The notes beneath the pieces are model-generated. The model was given only the letters and a program-made list of their open reading frames with translations. It made no database searches and had not been told where the DNA came from. Positions 1 to 8,339 of a stretch of 64,000 bases of DNA are shown here, one piece after another. Positions within the stretch are counted from its first letter, which is position 1, and the number at the start of each line of letters is the position of its first letter. This stretch comes from an uncultured Bacteroidota bacterium (GTDB lineage: Bacteria > Bacteroidota > Bacteroidia > Flavobacteriales > Flavobacteriaceae). Made by a program: the position numbers and the translations under genes. The stretch spans positions 43,131-107,130 of the forward strand of contig CACEAZ010000003.1 of assembly GCA_902557655.1 (NCBI GenBank), written 5' to 3'.

Positions 1-1088
1 CATACATCACCTGAAGTATTACTTGTAACATTAACATCATCTGTAGCGCCATTAGTGGTGCCATAAATAACATCACCATCAGCAACTGGAATAGCGTTTT
101 CACATAAATCATTTTCTGGCGGTAAATAACTAGTAGTCCACTCCGCTGGGGCATCATTGCTTGGAATATAATCACTTGATATACCTTCACCACAATTAGA
201 TTGCATTGCAAAATAGTATGTAGTTGCAGGAGTTAAACCATCTAAAGATGCTGGGAAACTCTCAAATGTATAAGACATTGCTGATCCGTCACCAGGTGTG
301 AATGTTGCTTCACTGTATTCAACGGTATAACTTGTAATCGACTCTGAATTTGTTCCGTCAAATTCTACTCCTGTAGCGTTCATTGTCCATGCTGTAATTT
401 CCGGCGAATAACATGCTGGTTCTGTACAGTTAGCTTCAACAGCAGCAACCTCTCCGTGAAATCCAGATGCCAATTCTAAACCTGCACCATCAACAATAGA
501 CCAAGAGACCTCACTCGTATATGAACCAGTAGTCCAATTTGTAAGTGTGATTTCAGCACCTTCAACTGCACTAAACACGAAGTCTTCAGTACTAGCCTGA
601 TTAGATTGACCTGCATCAGCTGCTGTAATTGCAGCAGCAACAACTTCTCCGTCAACAGAAAGATCTACTGTAGATCCATTCCAACCATCTCCCCAAGCAT
701 CATTCATTACAAATGTATGATCGCAGGTCGGCGGTGGTGGACAATAACCAACACCAGCGCCAAGATCTCCAAAAGATCCAGCTGCTAATTCTGTGCCAGC
801 TCCGTCAAGAAGTAGCCATGAAATCTCACCATCATATGAACCACTAACCCAGTTATCAAGTGCAATATCTGAATCAGTAGATGCAGTAAATGATATCTCT
901 TCAGATGAAGTTTCAGCATTTGCTGCAGCTGCAACGGTTAAAACACCGTCTACGAAAATGTCGACAGATGCTCCATTCCAACCATCTCCCCAAGAATCAT
1001 TCATTACAAATGTATGATCACATTGAGCAGAAACAGTAAAAAATGAAGTAAGTAAAAATATAAGTGTTAAAAAGTAATTTTTTTTCAT
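1..1088 (-). CDS. Secreted multidomain protein with DGWNG repeats and a fibronectin-like module (partial, 3' end outside window)
   Basis: The frame is open from an ATG at 1088 to the left edge, so only the first 362 residues are visible. Residues 1-22 are a signal peptide (Lys-rich start, hydrophobic core, ending SAQ). Two similar modules of about 100 residues follow. Each opens with CDHTFVMND and WGDGWNG, near residues 23 and 122. After them comes a Fn3-like stretch (around residues 225-320) with a TSYTVEYS motif and the phrase GLTPATTYYFAMQSNCG, typical of Fn3 domains in flavobacterial surface proteins. The acidic, Gly-rich DGWNG motif recalls calcium-binding loops. Such architectures usually end in a type IX secretion sorting domain, but the C-terminus is not visible. 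I infer an exported adhesin or surface protein and cannot name a function. Confidence 0.85.
   Translation of the reverse strand, partial: MKKNYFLTLIFLLTSFFTVSAQCDHTFVMNDSWGDGWNGASVDIFVDGVLTVAAAANAETSSEEISFTASTDSDIALDNWVSGSYDGEISWLLLDGAGTELAAGSFGDLGAGVGYCPPPPTCDHTFVMNDAWGDGWNGSTVDLSVDGEVVAAAITAADAGQSNQASTEDFVFSAVEGAEITLTNWTTGSYTSEVSWSIVDGAGLELASGFHGEVAAVEANCTEPACYSPEITAWTMNATGVEFDGTNSESITSYTVEYSEATFTPGDGSAMSYTFESFPASLDGLTPATTYYFAMQSNCGEGISSDYIPSNDAPAEWTTSYLPPENDLCENAIPVADGDVIYGTTNGATDDVNVTSNTSGDV
676..722. repeat. Direct repeat, copy 1 (47 bp)
   Basis: This 47-bp stretch matches 973-1019 at 46 of 47 positions. It encodes the DHTFVMND-WGDGWNG start of the second module in the secreted protein. 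The rest of the two modules is clearly less similar. Confidence 0.9.
973..1019. repeat. Direct repeat, copy 2 (47 bp)
   Basis: This is the partner of 676-722, in the same orientation and 297 bp away, which is exactly 99 codons. It encodes the start of the first DGWNG module. The single difference changes Ser to Ala. Confidence 0.9.
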
Positions 1089-1202
1089 ATTCAATTTTTT
1101 AGTAAATAATTAGTAATATCCTAAAATATTAAAAAACAATGAATTAGAAGTAAAAAATATGTGAATAATTTAGACTTAAATTAGGAATATGATAAAAATC
1201 TA

Positions 1203-2018
1203 TTAAGAATTTTCAATTATATCCATTATTCCATCACTAACACCCATATTACTAAATCCTCCATCATTGTAGAGGTTTTGAAGAGTTACCCTTCTAGTTA
1301 AATCACTAAATAAAGTTATAGTGTAATTAGCACAATCCATGGCAGTTGCATTACCAAGAGGTGACATTTTATCAGCATACTTAATGAAGCCATCAAAACC
1401 CTTGACTCCCTTACCAGCTGTTGTTGGTGTAGGAGATTGAGAAATTGTGTTGACTCTAACTTTTTTGTCTTTTCCAAAGAAGTAACCAAAACTCCTTGCA
1501 ACACTCTCTAAAAATGCCTTGTTATCAGCCATATCATTATAATCTGGAAAAACTCTTTGGGCAGCCATATATGACAAAGCTACAATACTTCCCCATTCAT
1601 TCATAGCATCATTTTTATAAAGAGTTTGCATAACTCTATGGAAAGACATAGCAGAAACATCTAATCCTTTGTGAGTCCAATCATAATTTTGATCAGTGTA
1701 GGACTTTCCTTTTCTCACATTAATTGACATGCCAATGGAATGCAGAACAAAATCTAATTTTCCTCCCAATATCTCCATGGAATCTGAAACTAATTTTTCC
1801 AAATCTTCTAAGGATGTCGCATCAGCAGGGATTACTTTGGAATTTGTTTTTTCTGCTAGTTCGTTAATTTGGCCCATTCTCATTGCCACTGGCGCATTGG
1901 TTAAAACAAATGTTCCTCCTTCTTCAAAAACCCTTTCAGCAGTTATCCACGCAATTGAATTTGGATCTAACGCTCCGAAAATAATTCCTTTCTTTCCTTT
2001 AAGTAAACCGTGTGACAT
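1203..2018 (-). CDS. fabI: Enoyl-[acyl-carrier-protein] reductase (NADH)
   Basis: FabI catalyses the last reduction of each fatty-acid elongation cycle, using NADH, in the cytoplasm. The protein of 271 residues is a short-chain-dehydrogenase fold. It opens with SHGLLKGKKGIIFGALDPNSI, in which the nucleotide-binding loop follows the first strand. The FabI-type catalytic pair Tyr-x6-Lys is present in YNDMADNK, and S-x-S-P follows in VNTISQSPTPT. I chose the ATG at 2018 because it matches the usual family N-terminus. The open frame continues to 2096, but that extension would overlap recN and adds a non-family sequence. It is the last gene of the bamD-rpoZ-coaBC-DUF4835-recN-fabI run, 31 bp after recN. 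Confidence 0.95.
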   Translation of the reverse strand: MSHGLLKGKKGIIFGALDPNSIAWITAERVFEEGGTFVLTNAPVAMRMGQINELAEKTNSKVIPADATSLEDLEKLVSDSMEILGGKLDFVLHSIGMSINVRKGKSYTDQNYDWTHKGLDVSAMSFHRVMQTLYKNDAMNEWGSIVALSYMAAQRVFPDYNDMADNKAFLESVARSFGYFFGKDKKVRVNTISQSPTPTTAGKGVKGFDGFIKYADKMSPLGNATAMDCANYTITLFSDLTRRVTLQNLYNDGGFSNMGVSDGIMDIIENS

Positions 2019-2049
2019 ATAAATATTTTTAATTTTAGTAAATATAAGA

Positions 2050-3702
2050 TTAATTAAGTAACTGTTTTGCATGAATAAACGCTGATTCTGAAGCATTATT
2101 ACCCTCTAACATTTTTGCTATCTCGACAATTCTATCATTTTCGTTTAATCTCAACATCATTGTTTTGGTAATTCCCTCCTCGTCAGATTTATAGATTTTA
2201 AAATGAGATTCACCCATGGCAGCAATCTGAGGTAAATGAGTGATAGAAAAGGTTTGAAGTTTAGAGCCAAGATTCTTCATAATTATTCCCATTTTTTTAG
2301 AAATCTCTCCCGAAACACCTGTGTCAATTTCATCAAAAATAATTGACGGCAACTGATTATAATTTGCCATTATGGACTTAATAGCTAGCATTATTCTTGA
2401 CATTTCTCCTCCGGATGCAGCTTCTTTTATTTTTTTAAAGTCATACCCTTTGTTAGCTTTAAATAAAAACTGAATTTCATCCATTCCCTTTTTATAAAAA
2501 TTGTCGCAAGGAATTAAATCTATTTTAAATTTAGAGTTTTTCATTCCTAAATCTGTTAAAACGTTTTCAATACGACTAATAAAGTCCGGAATAACCAAAA
2601 GTCTATTCTTATGTATTTTTTGGGCAACTACTTTTAATCTATCTTTTAATAACAAACATTCCTTTTCAAGAAAAGATATTTTATGATCTATATTTTCAGT
2701 CGATTCAACCTTTAAGGCTAATTTATCTCTGAATTCAACTAGATCTTCTATAGTAGATATTGAATGTTTTCTAAATAAGTTATTTATTGAATCAATTTTA
2801 TCAATTACAGTATTTAATTTTTCTGGATTTTGTTCTAGGGAATTTAAAATAGAATCGATCTCAAAAGCTATATCATCTGTTTCAATTTTTAAGGAGATAA
2901 TTCTGTCTAAAATAGATTTATATTTTTCAGAGTTCTCAGAAATTTTTGTAATAGAATTTTTAAGTTTTAACAGATTAGATAAAATACCTAATTCCTCGTT
3001 ATTAATTAATTGACTGCTAAAGTTTAGTTCACTTGAAATCTCTTCAAAATTTGAAAGGGAACTCTGTATATTTTCTAAATCTTCTAAATTCTCATTTAAC
3101 ACATTGGAACTGTCAATTTCATCAAGAATAAATCGATTGTAATCAATTGACTGAATTAAGTTTTTTCTTTCATCAACAAAGGAGTCTAAATCAATTTTTT
3201 TTGTTTTGTAAGATTGAAGTAAATTTTCATATTCTAAAACATTACTGTTGTTATTAGAAATAATATCTAAAATATTAAATTGAAAATCGTCATCTAATAT
3301 TTCTAAATTTTGATATTGAGAATGAATATCGATAATCTTTGAGCCTATTGCGGATAATTGACCCAAATTAACAGGGCTATCATTAATAAATGCTCTAGAT
3401 TTTCCTGAAGATGATATTTCTCTTCTCAAGATAGTTTCAGTATCGTAATCTAACTCTTGCTGATCAAATATGGATTTTAAGTTATAAGAACCAATATCAA
3501 AAACTCCCTCAATAATACACTTCTGTGACTTATCTCTATTAACAGACAAGTCCGCTCTTTTACCTAAAATTAGTGAAATACCCCCGACTAATATCGATTT
3601 TCCAGCACCTGTCTCACCAGTAATGACTGTAAAACCGTTATTAAAAGAAACAGAAAGCTCATCAATTAACAAGTAGTTCTTAATGGATAAAGATTTTAAC
3701 AT
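2050..3702 (-). CDS. recN: DNA repair protein RecN
   Basis: RecN is an SMC-like ATPase that acts on double-strand breaks together with RecA. The 550 residues show Walker A GETGAGKS at residues 29-36, a long central coiled-coil region rich in Glu, Lys, Leu and Asn, the ABC signature ASGGEMSR and Walker B IIFDEIDTGVSG near the C-terminus. Length agrees with the family. It sits between the DUF4835 gene and fabI in a minus-strand operon. No LexA-type site is evident upstream; the gene appears to be transcribed from the bamD promoter. Confidence 0.97.
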   Translation of the reverse strand: MLKSLSIKNYLLIDELSVSFNNGFTVITGETGAGKSILVGGISLILGKRADLSVNRDKSQKCIIEGVFDIGSYNLKSIFDQQELDYDTETILRREISSSGKSRAFINDSPVNLGQLSAIGSKIIDIHSQYQNLEILDDDFQFNILDIISNNNSNVLEYENLLQSYKTKKIDLDSFVDERKNLIQSIDYNRFILDEIDSSNVLNENLEDLENIQSSLSNFEEISSELNFSSQLINNEELGILSNLLKLKNSITKISENSEKYKSILDRIISLKIETDDIAFEIDSILNSLEQNPEKLNTVIDKIDSINNLFRKHSISTIEDLVEFRDKLALKVESTENIDHKISFLEKECLLLKDRLKVVAQKIHKNRLLVIPDFISRIENVLTDLGMKNSKFKIDLIPCDNFYKKGMDEIQFLFKANKGYDFKKIKEAASGGEMSRIMLAIKSIMANYNQLPSIIFDEIDTGVSGEISKKMGIIMKNLGSKLQTFSITHLPQIAAMGESHFKIYKSDEEGITKTMMLRLNENDRIVEIAKMLEGNNASESAFIHAKQLLN

Positions 3703-3745
3703 TGAAGAAATTTAATGATTACTAAAATTAATAATTGTATTTTAA

Positions 3746-4636
3746 TTAGAAACTAATATTTCTCCATTTATCAGAATGATTTGAAGCAATTTTACTTAAA
3801 GTGGAAATAAGGTTTGTAACTGGAACCTTTGGTCCTGCACTAAAAATATCTAATATTTCATCAGCTTTTGTATCAAAAAAAACTCTCATGATATATGAAT
3901 TTGGCCTTCTTCTATCCATTTGGCCTAATAATATGATGGATTCAACTATTGATTCTTTAGCGGCTTTCGGTTGGGTTGCCATTATATCTAAACCCTTTAT
4001 ATGAAAATCATACATGGTTTTTCTATATTCTTTGTAAGTAGTTGATAAAATATTATCTATTAAATAATAACGAGATTGTAATCCATCGCTCGGTCCCCAA
4101 CCCCGAAAACCTTTTTGTTGAGAAAAATCTAATATTTTTTGAGCTTTATTAAAATATTGAGTTCCAGAATTTAGTTCAAAAGTATCTGAATCTATTCCAA
4201 GAATCATGTTGATGTGAAAAGCAATTACTGAAACTAAATTGTTTTCAAATTGGTTCTCGTTAAAAGAAAGATTTTGGTACTCTTGATATCTAAAGGAAAA
4301 ATTTCTATCGTTAAAATTATAGACCAACGAATTATACGATGAATTGTATATAGGTCTGGAGGACTGAATTTGAATTGTGCCTTGGAAAATATCATTTTCA
4401 TAGGAATTTATATTAATGAACATTGAACAGTCAATTTTTTCATTAGGTCTAACTGATTTCCCTGTCCAACTGTTGTTATTTACAAACTCTGACAATTGTG
4501 TTTCTAAAGTTTTAAAAACTTGAAGGTTTTCATCACCTGTTTGTCTGGCATCAACAATAATATCACAATTTAATTCTTGAGAATATAAATGTGAGAAACT
4601 CAATACAAATAATAAATAAAAAAATTGTCTCAACAT
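3746..4636 (-). CDS. DUF4835 family exported protein
   Basis: This is a protein of 296 residues with a signal peptide (residues 1-19, ending LYSQ). The mature part begins ELNCDIIVDARQTG, which I recognise as the DUF4835 family, a Bacteroidetes group of unknown function. Members are commonly found next to coaBC and recN, as here, 2 bp after coaBC. I see no catalytic motif. The conserved linkage with cell-envelope and coenzyme genes is suggestive only. Location is probably periplasmic or outer-membrane associated. Confidence 0.85.
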   Translation of the reverse strand: MLRQFFYLLFVLSFSHLYSQELNCDIIVDARQTGDENLQVFKTLETQLSEFVNNNSWTGKSVRPNEKIDCSMFININSYENDIFQGTIQIQSSRPIYNSSYNSLVYNFNDRNFSFRYQEYQNLSFNENQFENNLVSVIAFHINMILGIDSDTFELNSGTQYFNKAQKILDFSQQKGFRGWGPSDGLQSRYYLIDNILSTTYKEYRKTMYDFHIKGLDIMATQPKAAKESIVESIILLGQMDRRRPNSYIMRVFFDTKADEILDIFSAGPKVPVTNLISTLSKIASNHSDKWRNISF

Positions 4637-4638
4637 AT

Positions 4639-5832
4639 TTAGATTATATGATTAAAAATATCCTTTGCAACAGCCGATTTTTTCTTTAAATCATAGTTGA
4701 AAACTTCATTTTTTGAATTAATGATACTCACCTTGTTTGTTTCATATCCAAAACCAGCCCCCTCATCATTAAGTGAATTTAAAATAATTAAATCTAAGTT
4801 TTTGTTTAAAAGCTTTTTTTTGGCATTTTCAAACTCATTTTCATTTTCTAACGCAAAACCAACTAAAAACTGCTCTGATTTAATTTTTCCCAACTCATAA
4901 AGGATATCCTGTGTCTTTTTTAACTTTATATTTAATTCTTTATTGTCCTTTTTTAATTTTTTTTCTGAAAAATTTAGAGGTTTATAATCACTAACTGCAG
5001 CTGACATAATTACAATGTCAGAATCATCAAAAAAGCTCAATGTTTTTTGTAACATTTCATCACTTGATTTGATTTTAACTAATTTTATTTTATTTGAAGG
5101 TAAATCTATGTTACTAGGACCGCTAATTAATGTTACATCTGCTCCTAAATTAATTGCCTCTTTTGCAAGAGAATATCCCATTTTCCCAGTAGAGTGATTT
5201 GAAATAAATCTAACGGGATCTATTTCTTCAATTGTTGGGCCTGCGGTAATTAAAACCTTTTTGTTCTTTAAAGGCAAATCTAATGAGAAATGATCAATTA
5301 AAAAATCAATAATTTCATTTGGTTCAGGAAGTCTACCTTCTCCAACCAAACCACTTGCTAATTCACCAACTTTAGGGGGGATTAAAACATTACTGTATGA
5401 TTGTAATTGTGAGATAGATTTCTTTGTAGATTTATGCTTATACATATCTAAATCCATTGCTGGGGCAAAAAATACTTTAGATTTACACGACAAGTAAACT
5501 GCAATCAAAAGATTGTCACAATTACCATTAGCCATTTTGAATAAAGTATTTGCTGTAGCTGGGCACACTATCATAAAATCACACCAAAGACCAAGGTCAA
5601 CATGATTATTCCAGACACCGTCTTCATCATCAGATTTAAAAGTTGAATAAACTGGATTGTTTGAAACTGTGGACAAAGAAAAAGGGGTAACAAAGTCTTT
5701 TGCACTTTCGGTCATCACAACCTTAACATTAGCACCCTCCTTAATAAAGGCTCTTACTATATTAGGACTCTTATAAGCAGCAATACCACCCGAAATACCT
5801 AGTAGGACATTTTTACCGCTTAAAACTGACAT
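4639..5832 (-). CDS. coaBC: Bifunctional phosphopantothenoylcysteine decarboxylase / phosphopantothenate-cysteine ligase
   Basis: CoaBC makes 4'-phosphopantetheine from 4'-phosphopantothenate and cysteine in CoA synthesis. The N-terminal flavoprotein CoaC half (about residues 1-175) shows GISGGIAAYKS, the catalytic His region of NHVDLGLWCD, and PAMDLDMY, the Bacteroidetes form of the substrate-clamp PAMN motif. The C-terminal CoaB half (about 185-397) starts with KKVLITAGPTIEEIDPVRFI and has the Rossmann motif STGKMGYSLA. At 397 residues it is full length. It lies 5 bp after rpoZ and 2 bp before the DUF4835 gene in one operon. Confidence 0.96.
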   Translation of the reverse strand: MSVLSGKNVLLGISGGIAAYKSPNIVRAFIKEGANVKVVMTESAKDFVTPFSLSTVSNNPVYSTFKSDDEDGVWNNHVDLGLWCDFMIVCPATANTLFKMANGNCDNLLIAVYLSCKSKVFFAPAMDLDMYKHKSTKKSISQLQSYSNVLIPPKVGELASGLVGEGRLPEPNEIIDFLIDHFSLDLPLKNKKVLITAGPTIEEIDPVRFISNHSTGKMGYSLAKEAINLGADVTLISGPSNIDLPSNKIKLVKIKSSDEMLQKTLSFFDDSDIVIMSAAVSDYKPLNFSEKKLKKDNKELNIKLKKTQDILYELGKIKSEQFLVGFALENENEFENAKKKLLNKNLDLIILNSLNDEGAGFGYETNKVSIINSKNEVFNYDLKKKSAVAKDIFNHII

Positions 5833-5837
5833 TATAT

Positions 5838-6167
5838 TTATTCTTCGATTTCCTCTTTACTATCTCTGTGATAAACTTTATCGTCTAACCATTCTTGAAT
5901 AGCAACAGCATGAGGTTTAGGAAGTTTTTCATAAAACTTAGAAACTTCAATCTGTTCTTTATTTTCAAAAATCTCCTCAAGACTGTCGTTGTAAGTTGCA
6001 AATTCCTCTAATTTTTCAATAAGTTCCTTTTTTACATCACCTTTAATCTGCTCAGCCCTTTTTGAAATAATTGAAATTGCTTCGTATATATTGTCAGTTT
6101 GACTTTCAATTTCATTACGATTATAAGTTTTTGTGGTTTGAGCTGCTTTTGAATTTTTAATATCCAT
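5838..6167 (-). CDS. rpoZ: RNA polymerase omega subunit, flavobacterial RpoZ type
   Basis: A small acidic protein of 109 residues. It contains NIYEAISIISKRAEQI, corresponding to the omega core helix (the segment usually written as AxxIAxxRARQI), and then the flavobacterial extension with YNDSLEEIFENKEQIEVS. The family is annotated as RpoZ in Bacteroidetes. It would promote assembly of RNA polymerase around beta'. It is placed between bamD (11 bp) and coaBC (5 bp); the rpoZ-coaBC neighbourhood is also seen in other phyla, which supports the call. Confidence 0.9.
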   Translation of the reverse strand: MDIKNSKAAQTTKTYNRNEIESQTDNIYEAISIISKRAEQIKGDVKKELIEKLEEFATYNDSLEEIFENKEQIEVSKFYEKLPKPHAVAIQEWLDDKVYHRDSKEEIEE

Positions 6168-6178
6168 TATTTTTTAAA

Positions 6179-6964
6179 TTAAATATTATTAAGTTTTACC
6201 AGTTCCTCCATTTTGATTTCCATTTCCTTCATAAATTTGGATTCTTGATAGTTATTTTTAAAAGAATTGTAATAACTAATAACGTTATTGATTCTTTCAC
6301 TTTGTTTCCACACTACGCTATTAATAGCTAATTTATAGGCAGAATCAAATCTGTAATATAATGCTTTCTCCCTTAGTTCAGAACCAGGAAAATCAACTAG
6401 AAAATTATCAAATGATTTGATAGATGCTTCATAGTCTGTTAGTACATTGTATTGAAGCGCAATACTGTACTCTTTAAATTCTAATCTATAGTCCAATTCA
6501 AAAATTAATTCATTAGCATCGTTAATTAATTTTGAATCAGGATATGTGTTTATGAATTCTTGCAATTTATCAATTGCAATTTTAATGTTTTCCGGATCTT
6601 TTGAAAATACGGGAGCCATTAAGTAGTAACTTTTGGCTCCAAGAAATGCCATTTCCTCAACTTTTTCACTATCAGGATAAGAGTTGACAAATCTTTCCAT
6701 CTGATAAGAGGAACTATTATAATCTTTAGTGTTGTAAAAACACATTGCTTGCATGTAAGAAAGCTTCTGGGCTTGCGGCTTGCCTCTGTACTGAGGTAAT
6801 ATTTGGGCGAATAATCTGGAGGCTTTAGTAAACTTTTCGTTATCAAACAACTCGGTCCCTAAATTAAACTTTACTGAAATTTCATCAGTATTTAAGGCTT
6901 TTTGATATTCACTACAGGAAAGAGCGAACATAATTATCGATAAAGTGTATATAACTCTTCTCAT
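6179..6964 (-). CDS. bamD: Outer membrane assembly lipoprotein BamD
   Basis: The 261-residue protein starts with a lipoprotein signal ending in FALSC (Cys 17). Tandem TPR-like helices follow, with characteristic phrases such as ERFVNSYPDSEKVEEMAFLGAKSYY and LQEFINTYPDSKLINDA. This is the BamD architecture: a lipoprotein that works with BamA to insert beta-barrel proteins into the outer membrane. It is the first gene of the six-gene minus-strand operon. A -7 box lies 14 bp upstream of the start codon. Confidence 0.93.
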   Translation of the reverse strand: MRRVIYTLSIIMFALSCSEYQKALNTDEISVKFNLGTELFDNEKFTKASRLFAQILPQYRGKPQAQKLSYMQAMCFYNTKDYNSSSYQMERFVNSYPDSEKVEEMAFLGAKSYYLMAPVFSKDPENIKIAIDKLQEFINTYPDSKLINDANELIFELDYRLEFKEYSIALQYNVLTDYEASIKSFDNFLVDFPGSELREKALYYRFDSAYKLAINSVVWKQSERINNVISYYNSFKNNYQESKFMKEMEIKMEELVKLNNI

Positions 6965-6977
6965 ATTTTAGGGTGTT

Positions 6978-6985
6978 CAAAATTA
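6978..6985 (-). promoter_or_regulatory. Predicted -7 promoter box for the bamD operon
   Basis: Read on the minus strand this is TAATTTTG, a full match to the Bacteroidetes -7 consensus TAnnTTTG. It is placed 14 bp before the bamD ATG. The -33 region is T-rich but has no TTG. Confidence 0.5.
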
Positions 6986-7013
6986 TGAATTAATTATGGA
7001 TAAAAAAACATAG

Positions 7014-7535
7014 TTAACCAATCTTATTTAATCCTTTCAAATATTTTTTTAATTCTTTGCCAAAAATATCAACAAAATTAGGATTAATATCTATTATGAA
7101 GTCGTTTAAATTTTGATCGTAATTTGATAAACCAATTTTGAAAAATGCCCTAGAACAAGCGGTAGCATAATTAAGTTCTAAATTATCGTTTTTATAATAA
7201 CTAATTAATGCATCAAAATCCGAGTCAATAAACTCTTGCAAATCTAGATTTTTTATTACCCCGTTCCATCCAAAATCTTTGGCTTCGAAATAAGAGTCCC
7301 AATGATTTTGTTTTGTGTCAGTATCCGTTAGGAAAGTAATAAACTTAATCTTGTTTTCATTTATACCGTAGCTCTTAAGAATATTTATCAATTTATCATA
7401 TTGCTTAAACTCGCCAATATTTACAATAACCCCAACAGATTCAATTTTTTTATTTTCAACAGATTGAACTCTCGATTCAATTGCTCTTTTTATGAATTTT
7501 CTGTTGGATCTGTTCTTAAGGAATTTTATAAACAT
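7014..7535 (-). CDS. DUF6913 family protein
   Basis: A protein of 173 residues with a basic N-terminus (KFLKNRSNRKFIKRAI) and no signal peptide. The phrases VGVIVNIGEFKQYDKL, GWNGVIKN and DALISYYKNDNLELNYATACSRAFFKIG match the conserved flavobacterial DUF6913 family, whose function is unknown. It is often a neighbour of bamD and dapA in this group. It has its own -7 box and reads in the same direction as the bamD operon, 49 bp upstream of it. Confidence 0.75.
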   Translation of the reverse strand: MFIKFLKNRSNRKFIKRAIESRVQSVENKKIESVGVIVNIGEFKQYDKLINILKSYGINENKIKFITFLTDTDTKQNHWDSYFEAKDFGWNGVIKNLDLQEFIDSDFDALISYYKNDNLELNYATACSRAFFKIGLSNYDQNLNDFIIDINPNFVDIFGKELKKYLKGLNKIG

Positions 7536-7553
7536 ATTTTAGTTTAATTAAAA

Positions 7554-7561
7554 CAAAAATA
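7554..7561 (-). promoter_or_regulatory. Predicted -7 promoter box for the DUF6913 gene
   Basis: On the minus strand the sequence is TATTTTTG, matching TAnnTTTG, 18 bp before the ATG at 7535. The region between 7536 and 7586 must also hold the divergent promoter for the 5'-nucleotidase genes. On the plus strand TATGTTTT at 7573-7580 is a 7-of-8 match. Confidence 0.5.
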
Positions 7562-7586
7562 ACTAATTTAACTATGTTTTTTTAAT

Positions 7587-8339
7587 ATGAGAATATTTTC
7601 ATTTTACTTATTATTTATTTCTCTACTTTTTCAGGGTTGCTTTGAAACAAATAACAATTCCTTTGATGGTAAAAATATTTCTATTAACTCTGAAATTAAA
7701 GTTGATTCAAGTATTATAAATTTTTACTTACCCTACAAATCTAAACTTCAAGATGGATTAATGAATAGACCCATCTCCTACTCATTAAAAACGTATAAGA
7801 AAAATGATGGAATTTTAAATAGTTCATTAGGAAATATGTTTGCTGATGCAACATATGATTTAATAAATCCAATTTTTAAAGATAAAACTGGAAATTCCAT
7901 AGATGTTGTTTTATTAAATAATGGAGGAATAAGATCGATTATTTCTCAGGGGCCAGTAAGTGAAAAAACTGCCTTTGAATTAATGCCTTTTGAAAATAGT
8001 ATTGTAATTGTAAAATTAGATGGAAATTCAATTAAAAAAATGGTTGATTATTTAGTAAAAGTTAGACTTCCTCATCCGATTAAGGGACTTGAGATTATTT
8101 TAAACAAAGATTATAGTGTTGAATCTGTTTTACTAAATAACAATCCAATAGATGAAAATAAAAACTATTTTGTAGCTACCACCGATTATCTTCTTGATGG
8201 CGGAGATAAAATGTACTTTTTAGCTGAATCAAAAGAAACTACAATAATAGATTACAAAATGAGGGATGTGTTGATTGATTATTTTATTAAAACAGACACC
8301 CTAAAACTTAAAACAGATAACAGGTTTATAATTAATTAA
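7587..8339 (+). CDS. 5'-nucleotidase C-terminal (substrate-binding) domain lipoprotein
   Basis: This protein of 250 residues has a lipoprotein signal (Cys 18 in LFQGC) and then a stand-alone 5'-nucleotidase C-terminal domain. Family motifs are NSSLGNMFADA, VVLLNNGGIRS, ISQGPVSEKTAFELMPFENSIV and the late FVATTDYLLDGGDKMYF. In most bacteria this domain is the C-terminal half of UshA-like enzymes. Here the catalytic half is the next gene, whose ATG directly follows this gene's stop. The two products presumably form one periplasmic or surface nucleotidase that scavenges phosphate and nucleosides. Confidence 0.9.
   Translation: MRIFSFYLLFISLLFQGCFETNNNSFDGKNISINSEIKVDSSIINFYLPYKSKLQDGLMNRPISYSLKTYKKNDGILNSSLGNMFADATYDLINPIFKDKTGNSIDVVLLNNGGIRSIISQGPVSEKTAFELMPFENSIVIVKLDGNSIKKMVDYLVKVRLPHPIKGLEIILNKDYSVESVLLNNNPIDENKNYFVATTDYLLDGGDKMYFLAESKETTIIDYKMRDVLIDYFIKTDTLKLKTDNRFIIN

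Noticed and set aside
606..1017. Two small plus-strand open frames (606-788, 793-1017)
   Set aside because: They are antisense shadows of the secreted protein, whose frame is open on the minus strand with a signal peptide and clear domains.
2018..2096. Longer N-terminus of FabI
   Set aside because: The extra 26 residues overlap recN coding sequence and are absent from the FabI family.
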